Origin: Bacteroidota bacterium
Lineage (GTDB): Bacteria; Bacteroidota; Bacteroidia; Bacteroidales; GCA-2748055
Length of the DNA stretch: 7,537 nucleotides
Reading direction: 5' to 3'
NCBI GenBank assembly: GCA_024244665.1
Contig: JAAEOI010000188.1
Location: 1 to 7,537 of the forward strand
This document shows positions 1-6,328 of this stretch, in pieces. The first letter of the stretch is position 1; every line of letters starts with the position of its first letter. The position numbers were made by a program, and so were the translations under genes. Below the pieces are notes generated by a model. The model searched no databases. It saw only the letters and a list, made by a program, of their open reading frames with translations, and was not told the DNA's origin.

Positions 1-2
1 CC

Positions 3-101
3 GGGAAAGCGGCTATAATTGGAGCTGTTGGACTGGTATTAAATCAAGTCTTGAATTTCAGAATAGACTCTTCCCGTATAGACGTTCCGGATGAAGGATA
101 G
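3..101 (+). CDS. Possible C-terminal tail of an upstream gene (partial)
   Basis: The frame beginning at position 3 is open from the window edge to a TAG at 99-101 and reads as about 32 residues: a hydrophobic stretch rich in Ala, Ile, Gly, Val and Leu, then a charged end terminating in DVPDEG. That composition resembles the end of a membrane protein. The frame starting at position 2 is also open to 94 but is richer in Trp, Cys and Arg and looks less natural. I do not recognise the family. If real, its stop overlaps the first possible ATG of the sulfatase by 11 bases, which would suit an operon. The assignment is weak because so little sequence is present. Confidence 0.33.
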   Translation, partial: GKAAIIGAVGLVLNQVLNFRIDSSRIDVPDEG

Positions 102-1581
102 CTGCATATATGCTATCTTTCTTTGGCCACTGAATTCATTCCAGAGGAACTACCGCCGGTCAATGATCGCGTTGATGTGTGTATTGACTTTTTCAGCTTG
201 TCTTGTTGGACAATATGATGAAAATCCCAATTTTGTTTTTATCCTGGTCGATGACATGGGATGGATGGATATTGGGGCAAATGGCAGTTCCTTTTATGAA
301 ACCCCTTGTATCGATAAGCTGGCAGGTGAGGGCGTCCGATTTACACAAGCTTATGCAGCGTCTCCGGTATGTTCTCCCACCCGTGCCTCCATCTTAACAG
401 GGAAAAACCCTGCACGTATCAATCTTACCCAATGGATTGGTGGTCCTGGAAATCCGGACTATCTGCGTAACCTTCCCCTTGAGGAGGTGCTCTTTCCCGA
501 ACTCCTTAAACAAGCAGGTTACACAAATATTTTTCTTGGGAAATGGCATCTGAATAACAAGGAGGGTGAAGGAGCTTTCTGGCCCGACAAACAAGGATTT
601 GATATCAATGTTGCAGGACACTGGCGGGGAGGTTTGTATATTCCCAATCAGTATTTCGCTCCCTGGGATATCCCCAATCTGCGCAACGGACCTGAGGGGC
701 AATATATGACCGATCGCCTGGCACAGGAGGCAGTCGATTTCATTGACGGACATGCTGATGATCCATTTCTACTCTATCTCTCCTTCTATTCAGTGCATGC
801 TCCCTTCAGCGCTCCGGGGGACAGGGTTGAGAAATACACACATAAAAAGGACCAGCTTGCACTAAGGGATGTTGACAGGTTTGGGCAGGAGGAGATCTCG
901 GGGAAATCTTTTAAGTATCGTAAGAGCCAGGATCATCCGACCTATGCGGCCATGGTCGCATCAATGGATATGGCTGTGGGGCGGGTGCTCGACCAGCTGA
1001 AAAACAAGGGGATTGATAACAATACGGTGGTTATATTTTTCTCTGATAACGGAGGGCTCTCCACTTCGGAGGGAACACCCACTGCAAACACACCATTACG
1101 GTGCGGTAAAGGCTGGATTTACGAAGGGGGTATCAGGGAGCCGGCCATCATTAAATGGCCAGGCAAAGCAAAGGGAGGAATTACATCCGATGCTGTGATT
1201 ACCAGCATGGATTTTTACCCCACCATACTTGAGATGGCAGGATTGCCTCTTCGTCCTGAGCTGCACAGCGATGGTAAGAGCTTGGTGCCTCTTCTGCGTG
1301 GGAAGGTTTCAAAAGTGCATGAGACAACGTTTTTCCATTATCCACATCGCTCAAATCAAAAAGGTGGTCCAAGTGGCGCCATCCGGGAAGGCGATTATAA
1401 GCTTATTGTCTTCTTTGATGACAATAAGCTGGAGCTTTATAACATTAAGAAGGACATAGGAGAGCAACATAACCTGGCCAGTGTTATGCCGGAACGCCGT
1501 GATCAAATGCTGCATAATCTTCAGGATTGGTGGTCCGAAGTAGATGCCCGTTTTCCTGAGGGATATGAGCCTGTAAATTAG
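91..1581 (+). CDS. Exported S1-family (arylsulfatase-type) sulfatase
   Basis: This is a type I formylglycine sulfatase that hydrolyses a sulfate ester, most likely on a sulfated glycan or its oligosaccharides. Seen in the protein (496 aa from this start): metal-binding Asp54-Asp55 in FILVDDMGW; the modification motif CSPTR with Cys94, the residue converted to formylglycine; GKWHL (150-154) with Lys151 and His153; VHAP with His236; the metal-site SDNGG (318-322); and KGWIYEGGIR (340-349). Nothing in the catalytic core appears missing and the length is typical. The N-terminus has an Arg-rich stretch (RNYRR, 19-23), then a hydrophobic segment ending in FSAC, a weak lipobox with Cys37, so export is likely and lipidation possible. 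An internal ATG at 163 gives a shorter signal but loses the Arg residues, so I keep ATG 91; the start remains uncertain. The motif style resembles Bacteroidota glycan sulfatases; subfamily and substrate cannot be fixed by eye. It lies outside the sugar operon and faces the repressor gene. Confidence 0.93.
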   Translation: MKDSCIYAIFLWPLNSFQRNYRRSMIALMCVLTFSACLVGQYDENPNFVFILVDDMGWMDIGANGSSFYETPCIDKLAGEGVRFTQAYAASPVCSPTRASILTGKNPARINLTQWIGGPGNPDYLRNLPLEEVLFPELLKQAGYTNIFLGKWHLNNKEGEGAFWPDKQGFDINVAGHWRGGLYIPNQYFAPWDIPNLRNGPEGQYMTDRLAQEAVDFIDGHADDPFLLYLSFYSVHAPFSAPGDRVEKYTHKKDQLALRDVDRFGQEEISGKSFKYRKSQDHPTYAAMVASMDMAVGRVLDQLKNKGIDNNTVVIFFSDNGGLSTSEGTPTANTPLRCGKGWIYEGGIREPAIIKWPGKAKGGITSDAVITSMDFYPTILEMAGLPLRPELHSDGKSLVPLLRGKVSKVHETTFFHYPHRSNQKGGPSGAIREGDYKLIVFFDDNKLELYNIKKDIGEQHNLASVMPERRDQMLHNLQDWWSEVDARFPEGYEPVN

Positions 1582-1619
1582 AAAATAAGTCCGATGCCCA
1601 TTAATTCTATAGTTTATTT

Positions 1620-1632
1620 GATTCTCAGAATC
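1620..1632. terminator. Weak hairpin in the convergent gap
   Basis: GATTC-TCA-GAATC is a perfect 5-bp inverted repeat between the sulfatase stop and the repressor stop. On the minus strand it is followed by AAATAA and on the plus strand by TCTTT, so it lacks a proper U-tract on either side. It is the only hairpin-like element in the 73-base gap and is at best a weak bidirectional terminator. Confidence 0.2.
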
Positions 1633-1654
1633 TCTTTAGGCTGGCATTTTCAGC

Positions 1655-2410
1655 TCAGGCAATAATCACATTCAAGTTACTTTTCCTGAATGTATTTATC
1701 TCTTTCTGTGGGAATTTGTTGTCAGTAATTATTGCGGTAAGCCTGTCAAGGCTTTGAATAAGGGCAAATCCGCGATTATTGAATTTTGAAGAGTCAGCAA
1801 CCAGAAAGATCGATTCGGAACGTTCAATCACCTTTTTTGCTACTTCAGCAACTTCAACATGATTGGCAGTGGCTCCGTTCTCCAGTGAAAATCCGTCGGT
1901 GCCAATAAAGCACTTCTTTACATGGAAGGTCTCCAGGACCTTCAGCGCAACTGCACCAACCATTGCCTCTGCATCAGGTAAAAACTCACCTCCAACCAGT
2001 GTAACCTTGATATTGGAGTTTCCACGAAGATAGTTGAGCAGGTATGTTGAATTTGTTACGATATGAACATCCTTTTTATCGTACAGGAATTTTCCAATCA
2101 GGGAAGTCGTGGTTCCGGCAAGGACAATAATCCTGTCTCCATCCGAGATCTGTTCCGAGGCTTTTTTTGCGATTCTATGCTTCTCTTCAGGCATACTGTT
2201 CACCCGGTCAAAAAAGGACCGGTTGTATACGGGATGGATCCCTCCTTTAATCTTTACTGCAAATCCTTTATTTTCAAGCTTTTCAAGGTCGCTTCTTATG
2301 GTGACTACAGAGACGTTCAGTTTTTGGCCAAGTTCAGTAACCGATGTTGCATTCTCTTCATAAAGGTATCTGAGAATCTCCTTCTCCCGTACTTTTAGAT
2401 TTACACTCAT
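1655..2410 (-). CDS. DeoR/GlpR-family transcriptional repressor
   Basis: This is a sugar-responsive DNA-binding regulator of 251 aa, the usual DeoR-family length. The N-terminal winged helix-turn-helix covers about residues 5-60. It contains VTELGQKLNVSVVTIRSDL as helix-turn-helix and recognition helix, then LENKGFAVKIKGG, the family's typical wing. The rest is the DeoRC ligand-binding domain: AGTTTS (98-103), VTNS, LVGGEF, FIGTDGFSLENGA and LVADSSKFNNRGF. Such domains usually sense a phosphorylated sugar made by the linked kinase. The first motif reads VLAGTTT, where many relatives, as I recall, have Asp before x-G-T. The frame extends upstream to an ATG at 2476, but I chose the ATG at 2408-2410 because the family normally starts a few residues before REKEIL and because the predicted promoter lies inside the longer version. 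It is divergent from the symporter-kinase operon, which is its obvious target, and the phased repeats over its own promoter suggest autoregulation. Confidence 0.9.
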   Translation of the reverse strand: MSVNLKVREKEILRYLYEENATSVTELGQKLNVSVVTIRSDLEKLENKGFAVKIKGGIHPVYNRSFFDRVNSMPEEKHRIAKKASEQISDGDRIIVLAGTTTSLIGKFLYDKKDVHIVTNSTYLLNYLRGNSNIKVTLVGGEFLPDAEAMVGAVALKVLETFHVKKCFIGTDGFSLENGATANHVEVAEVAKKVIERSESIFLVADSSKFNNRGFALIQSLDRLTAIITDNKFPQKEINTFRKSNLNVIIA

Positions 2411-2475
2411 TTCAGAATAGTATAAATTGACTTTCCAATTAGTTTCAAATTTATTTCTATATAATTTCGAAAGCA
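2410..2475. promoter_or_regulatory. 11-base-phased TTTC repeats: candidate DeoR operator array
   Basis: TTTC occurs at 2432, 2443, 2454 and 2465, that is, at three successive steps of exactly 11 bases. Another TTTC begins at 2410, two steps upstream; the intervening register at 2421 reads TATA. Units at 2432 and 2443 are TTTCCAATTAG and TTTCAAATTTA, suggesting a loose TTTCnAATTA consensus. The unit at 2465 forms the palindrome TTTCGAAA (2465-2472). The array spans the predicted repressor promoter. Spacing near one helical turn would put the sites on one DNA face. DeoR-family repressors are known to bind short repeated sites; assigning this array to the adjacent regulator is inference. Confidence 0.45.
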
Positions 2476-2477
2476 AA
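2446..2477 (-). promoter_or_regulatory. Bacteroidota-type promoter for the DeoR-family gene
   Basis: On the minus strand TTTG (2477-2474) is followed after 20 bases by TAAATTTG (2453-2446). This matches the Bacteroidota -33 TTTG and -7 TAnnTTTG elements, with a perfect -7 match and spacing within one base of the usual 19. Transcription would start near 2440, giving a leader of about 30 bases before the ATG at 2410. This supports the shorter protein start. Confidence 0.5.
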
Positions 2478-2484
2478 TATTTTT

Positions 2485-2515
2485 TTTGATTTTTTGTATT
2501 ATTGTATTAATTATG
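2485..2515 (+). promoter_or_regulatory. Candidate Bacteroidota-type promoter for the sugar operon
   Basis: TTTG (2485-2488) is followed after exactly 19 bases by TAATTATG (2508-2515), one mismatch from TAnnTTTG. Transcription would start near 2521-2523, about 20 bases before the symporter ATG. The region is T-rich, so TTTG alone is not strong evidence. The correct spacing and position are what support it. Confidence 0.4.
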
Positions 2516-2530
2516 TGAAACGTTCATATT
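2512..2530. promoter_or_regulatory. Quasi-palindrome at the operon promoter: candidate operator
   Basis: TATGTGAA-ACG-TTCATATT has arms that match at 6 of 8 positions around a 3-base centre, with a perfect TGAA/TTCA core. It overlaps the predicted -7 element and start point of the operon promoter, where bound repressor would block transcription. It also contains GAAA, the complement of the TTTC tetramer repeated at the divergent promoter. Binding by the adjacent DeoR-family protein is inferred. Confidence 0.4.
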
Positions 2531-2542
2531 AAAATTTGAGTG

Positions 2543-3781
2543 ATGAAGCAAACCCCCGGTGTTACCTATAGTCTACTCAGTATTATGCTTTTTCTCCAGT
2601 ACATGCTGTTTGCAGTCTGGTGGGTCCCTTTAGCTGCTTACCTTACAAATATGGGTGTGGGAGGAACTCAAAAGGCTTTGATACTGAGCTCAATGGCGAT
2701 AGGATGTCTGGCTTCTCCCATGATCGGGGCAATAGCCGACAGATATTTTGCCAGCAAAAAAGTCCTGGCATTTTTGAATTTTGTTACGGCACTGCTCCTG
2801 TTTATTGCCGCCAGGCAAACCAATCCGGTTCTGCTCTTTCTGTCTCTTCTTGTGGCAATGATCGCATATATGCCCACATGGGGATTAACAAGTGCCATTG
2901 CTATGGCACATTCACCTGTTGATCAGTTTCCCCGGATCAGGGCGTTTGGTTCAATCGGGTGGGTGGCATCAGCTCTGTTCAGTCTGATCGCCGTACGATG
3001 GTTCCACCTTGATTTTGATGGCACCAATTTACCACTGTACTGTGGTGCAGGCGTTGCTTTTATTGCGGCACTGCTTAATTTCACACTTCCGTATACTCCT
3101 GCATCTGCAAAAGGCGGTAAAAGAACAATGATTGATATCCTCGGCCTGAGGACTGTCAGCTTCATGAAGGACAGAAACTTTGCATTTTTCATCATTGTAT
3201 CGTTTCTGGCTATGATCCCATTTACTTTATACTGGTCATATTTATCTCAGTTTTTGCAGGATATCGGATTCAGGTACATTACGGTTACCATGAATCTGGG
3301 GCAATTTGCAGAGATCTTTTTTATGCTGACTGTTCCGATTGTATTGAAAAAGGCCGGGGTTCGTTACGCAATGTATCTGGGATTGCTTGCCCTGCTAATT
3401 CGCTATATCTCATTCTATATTGGCGGAGTTAGTGATATGCAGTGGCTCTATTTTGTAGCCATCCTGGTTCATGGTATTATTTTCGGTTACTTTTTTGTGG
3501 GAGGCCAGGTCTATATACATAAAAAGGTGCCGGAAGAGTTAAATGCCCAGGCCCAGGGCTTTATCTTCCTTGTTACTTTCGGATTGGGACTCCTGGTAGG
3601 GAATTTTATAAACATCAGACTGATAGAGCGATTTACTGAATCGGTGAATGGAGTGGATATTATTCATTGGAACAGTGTGTGGGGGATAACGTCACTATCC
3701 ACATTAGTGATATTGATCATTTTTATGTTGCTTTTCAGGGATAACATTGACAGAATCAGGAGTGAAGGGGATGCAGAATGA
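2543..3781 (+). CDS. NupG-like MFS transporter (nucleoside/sugar:H+ symporter family)
   Basis: This inner-membrane secondary transporter probably imports the sugar or nucleoside-like substrate of the operon. The 412-aa protein has about twelve hydrophobic segments and a cytoplasmic loop in the middle (roughly residues 185-212), a normal MFS layout. Blocks typical of the nucleoside:H+ symporter group (NupG/XapB/YegT type) are seen: AFGSIGWV in the N-half, NLGQFAEIFFMLTVP, then GVRYAMYLGL, ILVHGIIFGYFFVGGQVY, and AQAQGF. Family membership is well supported but does not fix the substrate, and the neighbouring kinase suggests a pentose or related sugar. ATG 2543 is directly preceded by an in-frame GTG at 2540, so a one-residue longer start is possible. 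The gene is first in the operon, and its stop overlaps the kinase start in ATGA, which suggests translational coupling. Confidence 0.9.
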   Translation: MKQTPGVTYSLLSIMLFLQYMLFAVWWVPLAAYLTNMGVGGTQKALILSSMAIGCLASPMIGAIADRYFASKKVLAFLNFVTALLLFIAARQTNPVLLFLSLLVAMIAYMPTWGLTSAIAMAHSPVDQFPRIRAFGSIGWVASALFSLIAVRWFHLDFDGTNLPLYCGAGVAFIAALLNFTLPYTPASAKGGKRTMIDILGLRTVSFMKDRNFAFFIIVSFLAMIPFTLYWSYLSQFLQDIGFRYITVTMNLGQFAEIFFMLTVPIVLKKAGVRYAMYLGLLALLIRYISFYIGGVSDMQWLYFVAILVHGIIFGYFFVGGQVYIHKKVPEELNAQAQGFIFLVTFGLGLLVGNFINIRLIERFTESVNGVDIIHWNSVWGITSLSTLVILIIFMLLFRDNIDRIRSEGDAE

Positions 3782-5271
3782 AAGAGTATCTGCTTGGAAT
3801 AGATAATGGTGGATCCATGACAAAAGCTGCCCTTTTTGATACAGAAGGGAGTGAAATTGCCTCAGCCTCCAGGGCCGTTGAGCTTATCCGGCTGAATGCA
3901 GGATGGAACGAACGGGATGCTCTGAAGATGTGGGAGGATACCGTTTCTGTTATTCGCGAAGTATTGAATGAATCGGGAGTTGATTCGCAATTTATAAGGG
4001 GAGTTGCCTGTACCGGATACGGGAATGGATTATATCTAACTGACAGAGAGGGAAATCCTGTCCGGAATGCCATAAATTCAACAGATTCAAGGGCTCAATC
4101 ATTCATTGATACATGGATGGCGGATGGAACCAATGAGCGGGCACTGCCCATGACAGCTCAAAGTTTGTGGCCGGCACAACCCAATGCCCTTTTGTCCTGG
4201 CTTCGTGAAAATGAGCCGGAAACACTGGAGCATGCCCGATGGGTATTCATGGCAAAGGACTTTATCAGGTTCAAACTTACCCGTGAGATTCATGCCGAAA
4301 TTACCGATATGTCAGGAACAAGTCTGATGAATGTTATATCGGGCAAATATGATGATGAGGTATTGAGCTTATTCGGCCTGGAGGAGTTTGGCAGGATGTT
4401 GCCTCCATTGATCGATTCAACCGGACTGGCAGGGAGGATAACCGGGGAAGCCGCAGCGCTGACAGGCTTAAAGGAGGGTACTCCGGTGGCCGGCGGGATG
4501 TTTGATATTGATGCATGTGGTCTGGCTTCGGGAATAGTGGACGAAGGTCAGATGTCTATGGTTCTGGGAACATGGGGCAATAATCAATACATTTCCAGGA
4601 AACCGCTGATTGACAGGGATCTGTTTATGACCAGTATCTACTCCCTTCCTGGCTGGTACCTTATGCTTGAGGGAAGCCCTACTTCAGTGGGCAACCTTGA
4701 CTGGATGATCAGTAACTTTATGGCCCATGAGAAAGAGGCAAAGGGAGATGGCTTTTTTAACTGGCTTAATGAAGAGGTTCACGCCATATCTCCAGAAAGT
4801 TCTGATATTATCTTCCTGCCCTTTTTGTATGGATGCAATGAAAAGGAGACCATAAATGCCGGGTTTTATGATATGAAAGGTGAGCATACAAAGGCACACC
4901 TGGTCAGGGCCGTTTATGAGGGTATCACCTTTTCTCATAAAACGCATATTACAAGGCTTTTGAAACTCCGGGATACACCCGACGTGATGCGATGTACCGG
5001 GGGAGCCACACAGAGTGATGTCTGGATGCAGATGTTTGCCGATGCAATAGGAATACCTATGGAGATTCCGGAAGGAACCCAGTTAGGCGCATTGGGGGCT
5101 GCCATGGCTGCGGGAGTCTGTTCAGGGGTGTTCAGCAGGCTTGAGGAAGCGGTGGATCAGATGTCACGTACGGGCAGGAGGTTTGAACCGGATATCACCA
5201 GGAAGGGTATTTATGAGACTAAATATCAAAAGTATAAGGATCTGATTTATCATTTAACACAAAACAGCTGA
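3778..5271 (+). CDS. FGGY-family carbohydrate kinase, L-xylulokinase (LyxK)-like
   Basis: This cytoplasmic kinase transfers phosphate from ATP to a sugar, most likely a ketopentose or similar. Its 497 aa is normal for FGGY kinases. Seen: the N-terminal phosphate motif LGIDNGGSMTKAALFD (Asp9); GWNERD near 42-47; GGMFDID with Asp243, the likely catalytic base; the second phosphate motif LGTWGNN (263-269); a GSPTSVGNLDW block; AVYEGITFSHKTH of the second FGGY signature; and the adenosine-site CTGGATQSDVW (Gly408-Gly409). The order and wording of these blocks, especially NGGS-TKA, SPTS-GNL-W and the GTW loop, resemble E. coli LyxK as I remember it more than XylB or GlpK. LyxK relatives act on L-xylulose or 3-keto-L-gulonate, and other LyxK-like proteins use different polyols or ketoses, so the substrate is open. 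It overlaps the symporter gene by 4 bases and is 1 base from the next gene. No broken motif was noticed. Confidence 0.92.
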   Translation: MKEYLLGIDNGGSMTKAALFDTEGSEIASASRAVELIRLNAGWNERDALKMWEDTVSVIREVLNESGVDSQFIRGVACTGYGNGLYLTDREGNPVRNAINSTDSRAQSFIDTWMADGTNERALPMTAQSLWPAQPNALLSWLRENEPETLEHARWVFMAKDFIRFKLTREIHAEITDMSGTSLMNVISGKYDDEVLSLFGLEEFGRMLPPLIDSTGLAGRITGEAAALTGLKEGTPVAGGMFDIDACGLASGIVDEGQMSMVLGTWGNNQYISRKPLIDRDLFMTSIYSLPGWYLMLEGSPTSVGNLDWMISNFMAHEKEAKGDGFFNWLNEEVHAISPESSDIIFLPFLYGCNEKETINAGFYDMKGEHTKAHLVRAVYEGITFSHKTHITRLLKLRDTPDVMRCTGGATQSDVWMQMFADAIGIPMEIPEGTQLGALGAAMAAGVCSGVFSRLEEAVDQMSRTGRRFEPDITRKGIYETKYQKYKDLIYHLTQNS

Positions 5272-5272
5272 A

Positions 5273-6316
5273 ATGAACAGGACGTATACAGGAGTGACTC
5301 TTTTATCACTCTTTTTGTTGCTCTCAACTACAGGGTGCGGCAACAAACCATTAAGCTCAAGGCTGGCTTTTAATAAAGTGTTGCCTGAGAAGTACAACAG
5401 TCCGGATGGAATGACCCTTGGAGATGATAACTGTATCTATCTCTCAATGAATACAGTAAATAACCCCGATTATCCGGGTAAAATCCTGCGGATTACAGAA
5501 GATGACCGGATCGAGGAAGTTATTGACCTCCTTCCACATCCAGAAACCGGGATGGCCAGCCCCATGGGATTGGTGTTTGGTCCTGACGGTAATCTATATG
5601 TGTCGGATAACCAGTCCTTTGTAACTGACAGCCTGGGCATGTCAAGGCTTCTGAGAGTAGTCATGGAGAAGGGCAGAGCAGTCAGGTGCGAAGTGGTTGC
5701 TGAAGGATTTAATATCGCTAACGGAATAACGCTCAGGGGCACCTCTGTCTACCTGGCAGAGACAGATCTGAAAGCCGGCACACCTCACAAAAGCGGGATT
5801 TATCGTCTTGAACTATCCGAATTGAATCCGGATAATCCGGTACGGGTAAGGGGGCTGGGCGATCCACACCTGATTACAGTACTGGAGACTAAAAATGAAG
5901 CTCTGGAAGTCGGGGCCAACGGAATTGCTTTTAATTCAAAGGGAGATCTCTTTGTCTGTAATTTTGGTGATGCGGAGGTCTATAAACTGAAAGTTGATGA
6001 TCAGGGAGTTGTGATGTCCAAAGAGCTATTCGCCAGGGGTGGGGGGATGGAATCGGTGGATGGAATGCAGATTGATGAGGAGGATAACCTCTGGATAGCC
6101 GATTTTATAGGTAATGCTGTTATTAAAATATTGCCGGAAGGCAGGATAAAAATCGTTGCGAAAAACAGTCCGTCCGATGGGAAGAATGGGGAACTGGATG
6201 CTCCCTCAGAATGTATCCGCAGAGGGGATAAGGTGTATGTGTCGAATATTGATCTTACCTTTGGCCCGAATACCAGCGATGATATCCATACAATGTCAAT
6301 TATCGAACTGAAATAA
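5273..6316 (+). CDS. SMP-30/gluconolactonase/LRE-like beta-propeller lipoprotein
   Basis: This is a predicted six-bladed propeller of the SMP-30/gluconolactonase group, whose studied members are metal-dependent lactonases or related hydrolases. The N-terminus is a lipoprotein signal: basic start, hydrophobic LLSLFLLL, then STTGC with Cys22 as the lipidation site, so the protein should sit in the periplasm or outer membrane. Blade repeats are visible as SPDGMTLGDDNCIYLS, FGPDGNLYVSDN, ANGITLRGTSVYLAE, ANGIAFNSKGDLFVCN and VDGMQIDEEDNLWIAD. Candidate metal ligands are Asn216 (in ANGIAF) and Asp263 (in VDGMQ), 47 residues apart, close to the separation in SMP-30. The usual N-terminal Glu ligand seems to be replaced by Asp45 in SPDGM. 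The length of 347 aa includes the signal. It begins 1 base after the kinase stop. A lactonase role would suit sugar metabolism, but NHL- or strictosidine-synthase-like propellers share this repeat style. Confidence 0.83.
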   Translation: MNRTYTGVTLLSLFLLLSTTGCGNKPLSSRLAFNKVLPEKYNSPDGMTLGDDNCIYLSMNTVNNPDYPGKILRITEDDRIEEVIDLLPHPETGMASPMGLVFGPDGNLYVSDNQSFVTDSLGMSRLLRVVMEKGRAVRCEVVAEGFNIANGITLRGTSVYLAETDLKAGTPHKSGIYRLELSELNPDNPVRVRGLGDPHLITVLETKNEALEVGANGIAFNSKGDLFVCNFGDAEVYKLKVDDQGVVMSKELFARGGGMESVDGMQIDEEDNLWIADFIGNAVIKILPEGRIKIVAKNSPSDGKNGELDAPSECIRRGDKVYVSNIDLTFGPNTSDDIHTMSIIELK

Positions 6317-6328
6317 AAAAAAGTAGCT

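Noticed and set aside
394..753. Minus-strand open frame of 119 codons inside the sulfatase gene
   Set aside because: It lies wholly antisense to well-conserved sulfatase motifs and its translation resembles no family.
1582..1654. Strong bidirectional terminator between the sulfatase and repressor genes
   Set aside because: Only a 5-bp stem with no adequate U-tract is present.
2411..2476. Longer N-terminus for the DeoR-family protein starting at the ATG complementary to 2474-2476
   Set aside because: The extra 22 residues are not family-like and would place the predicted promoter and repeat array inside the coding region; the ATG at 2410 fits the family start.
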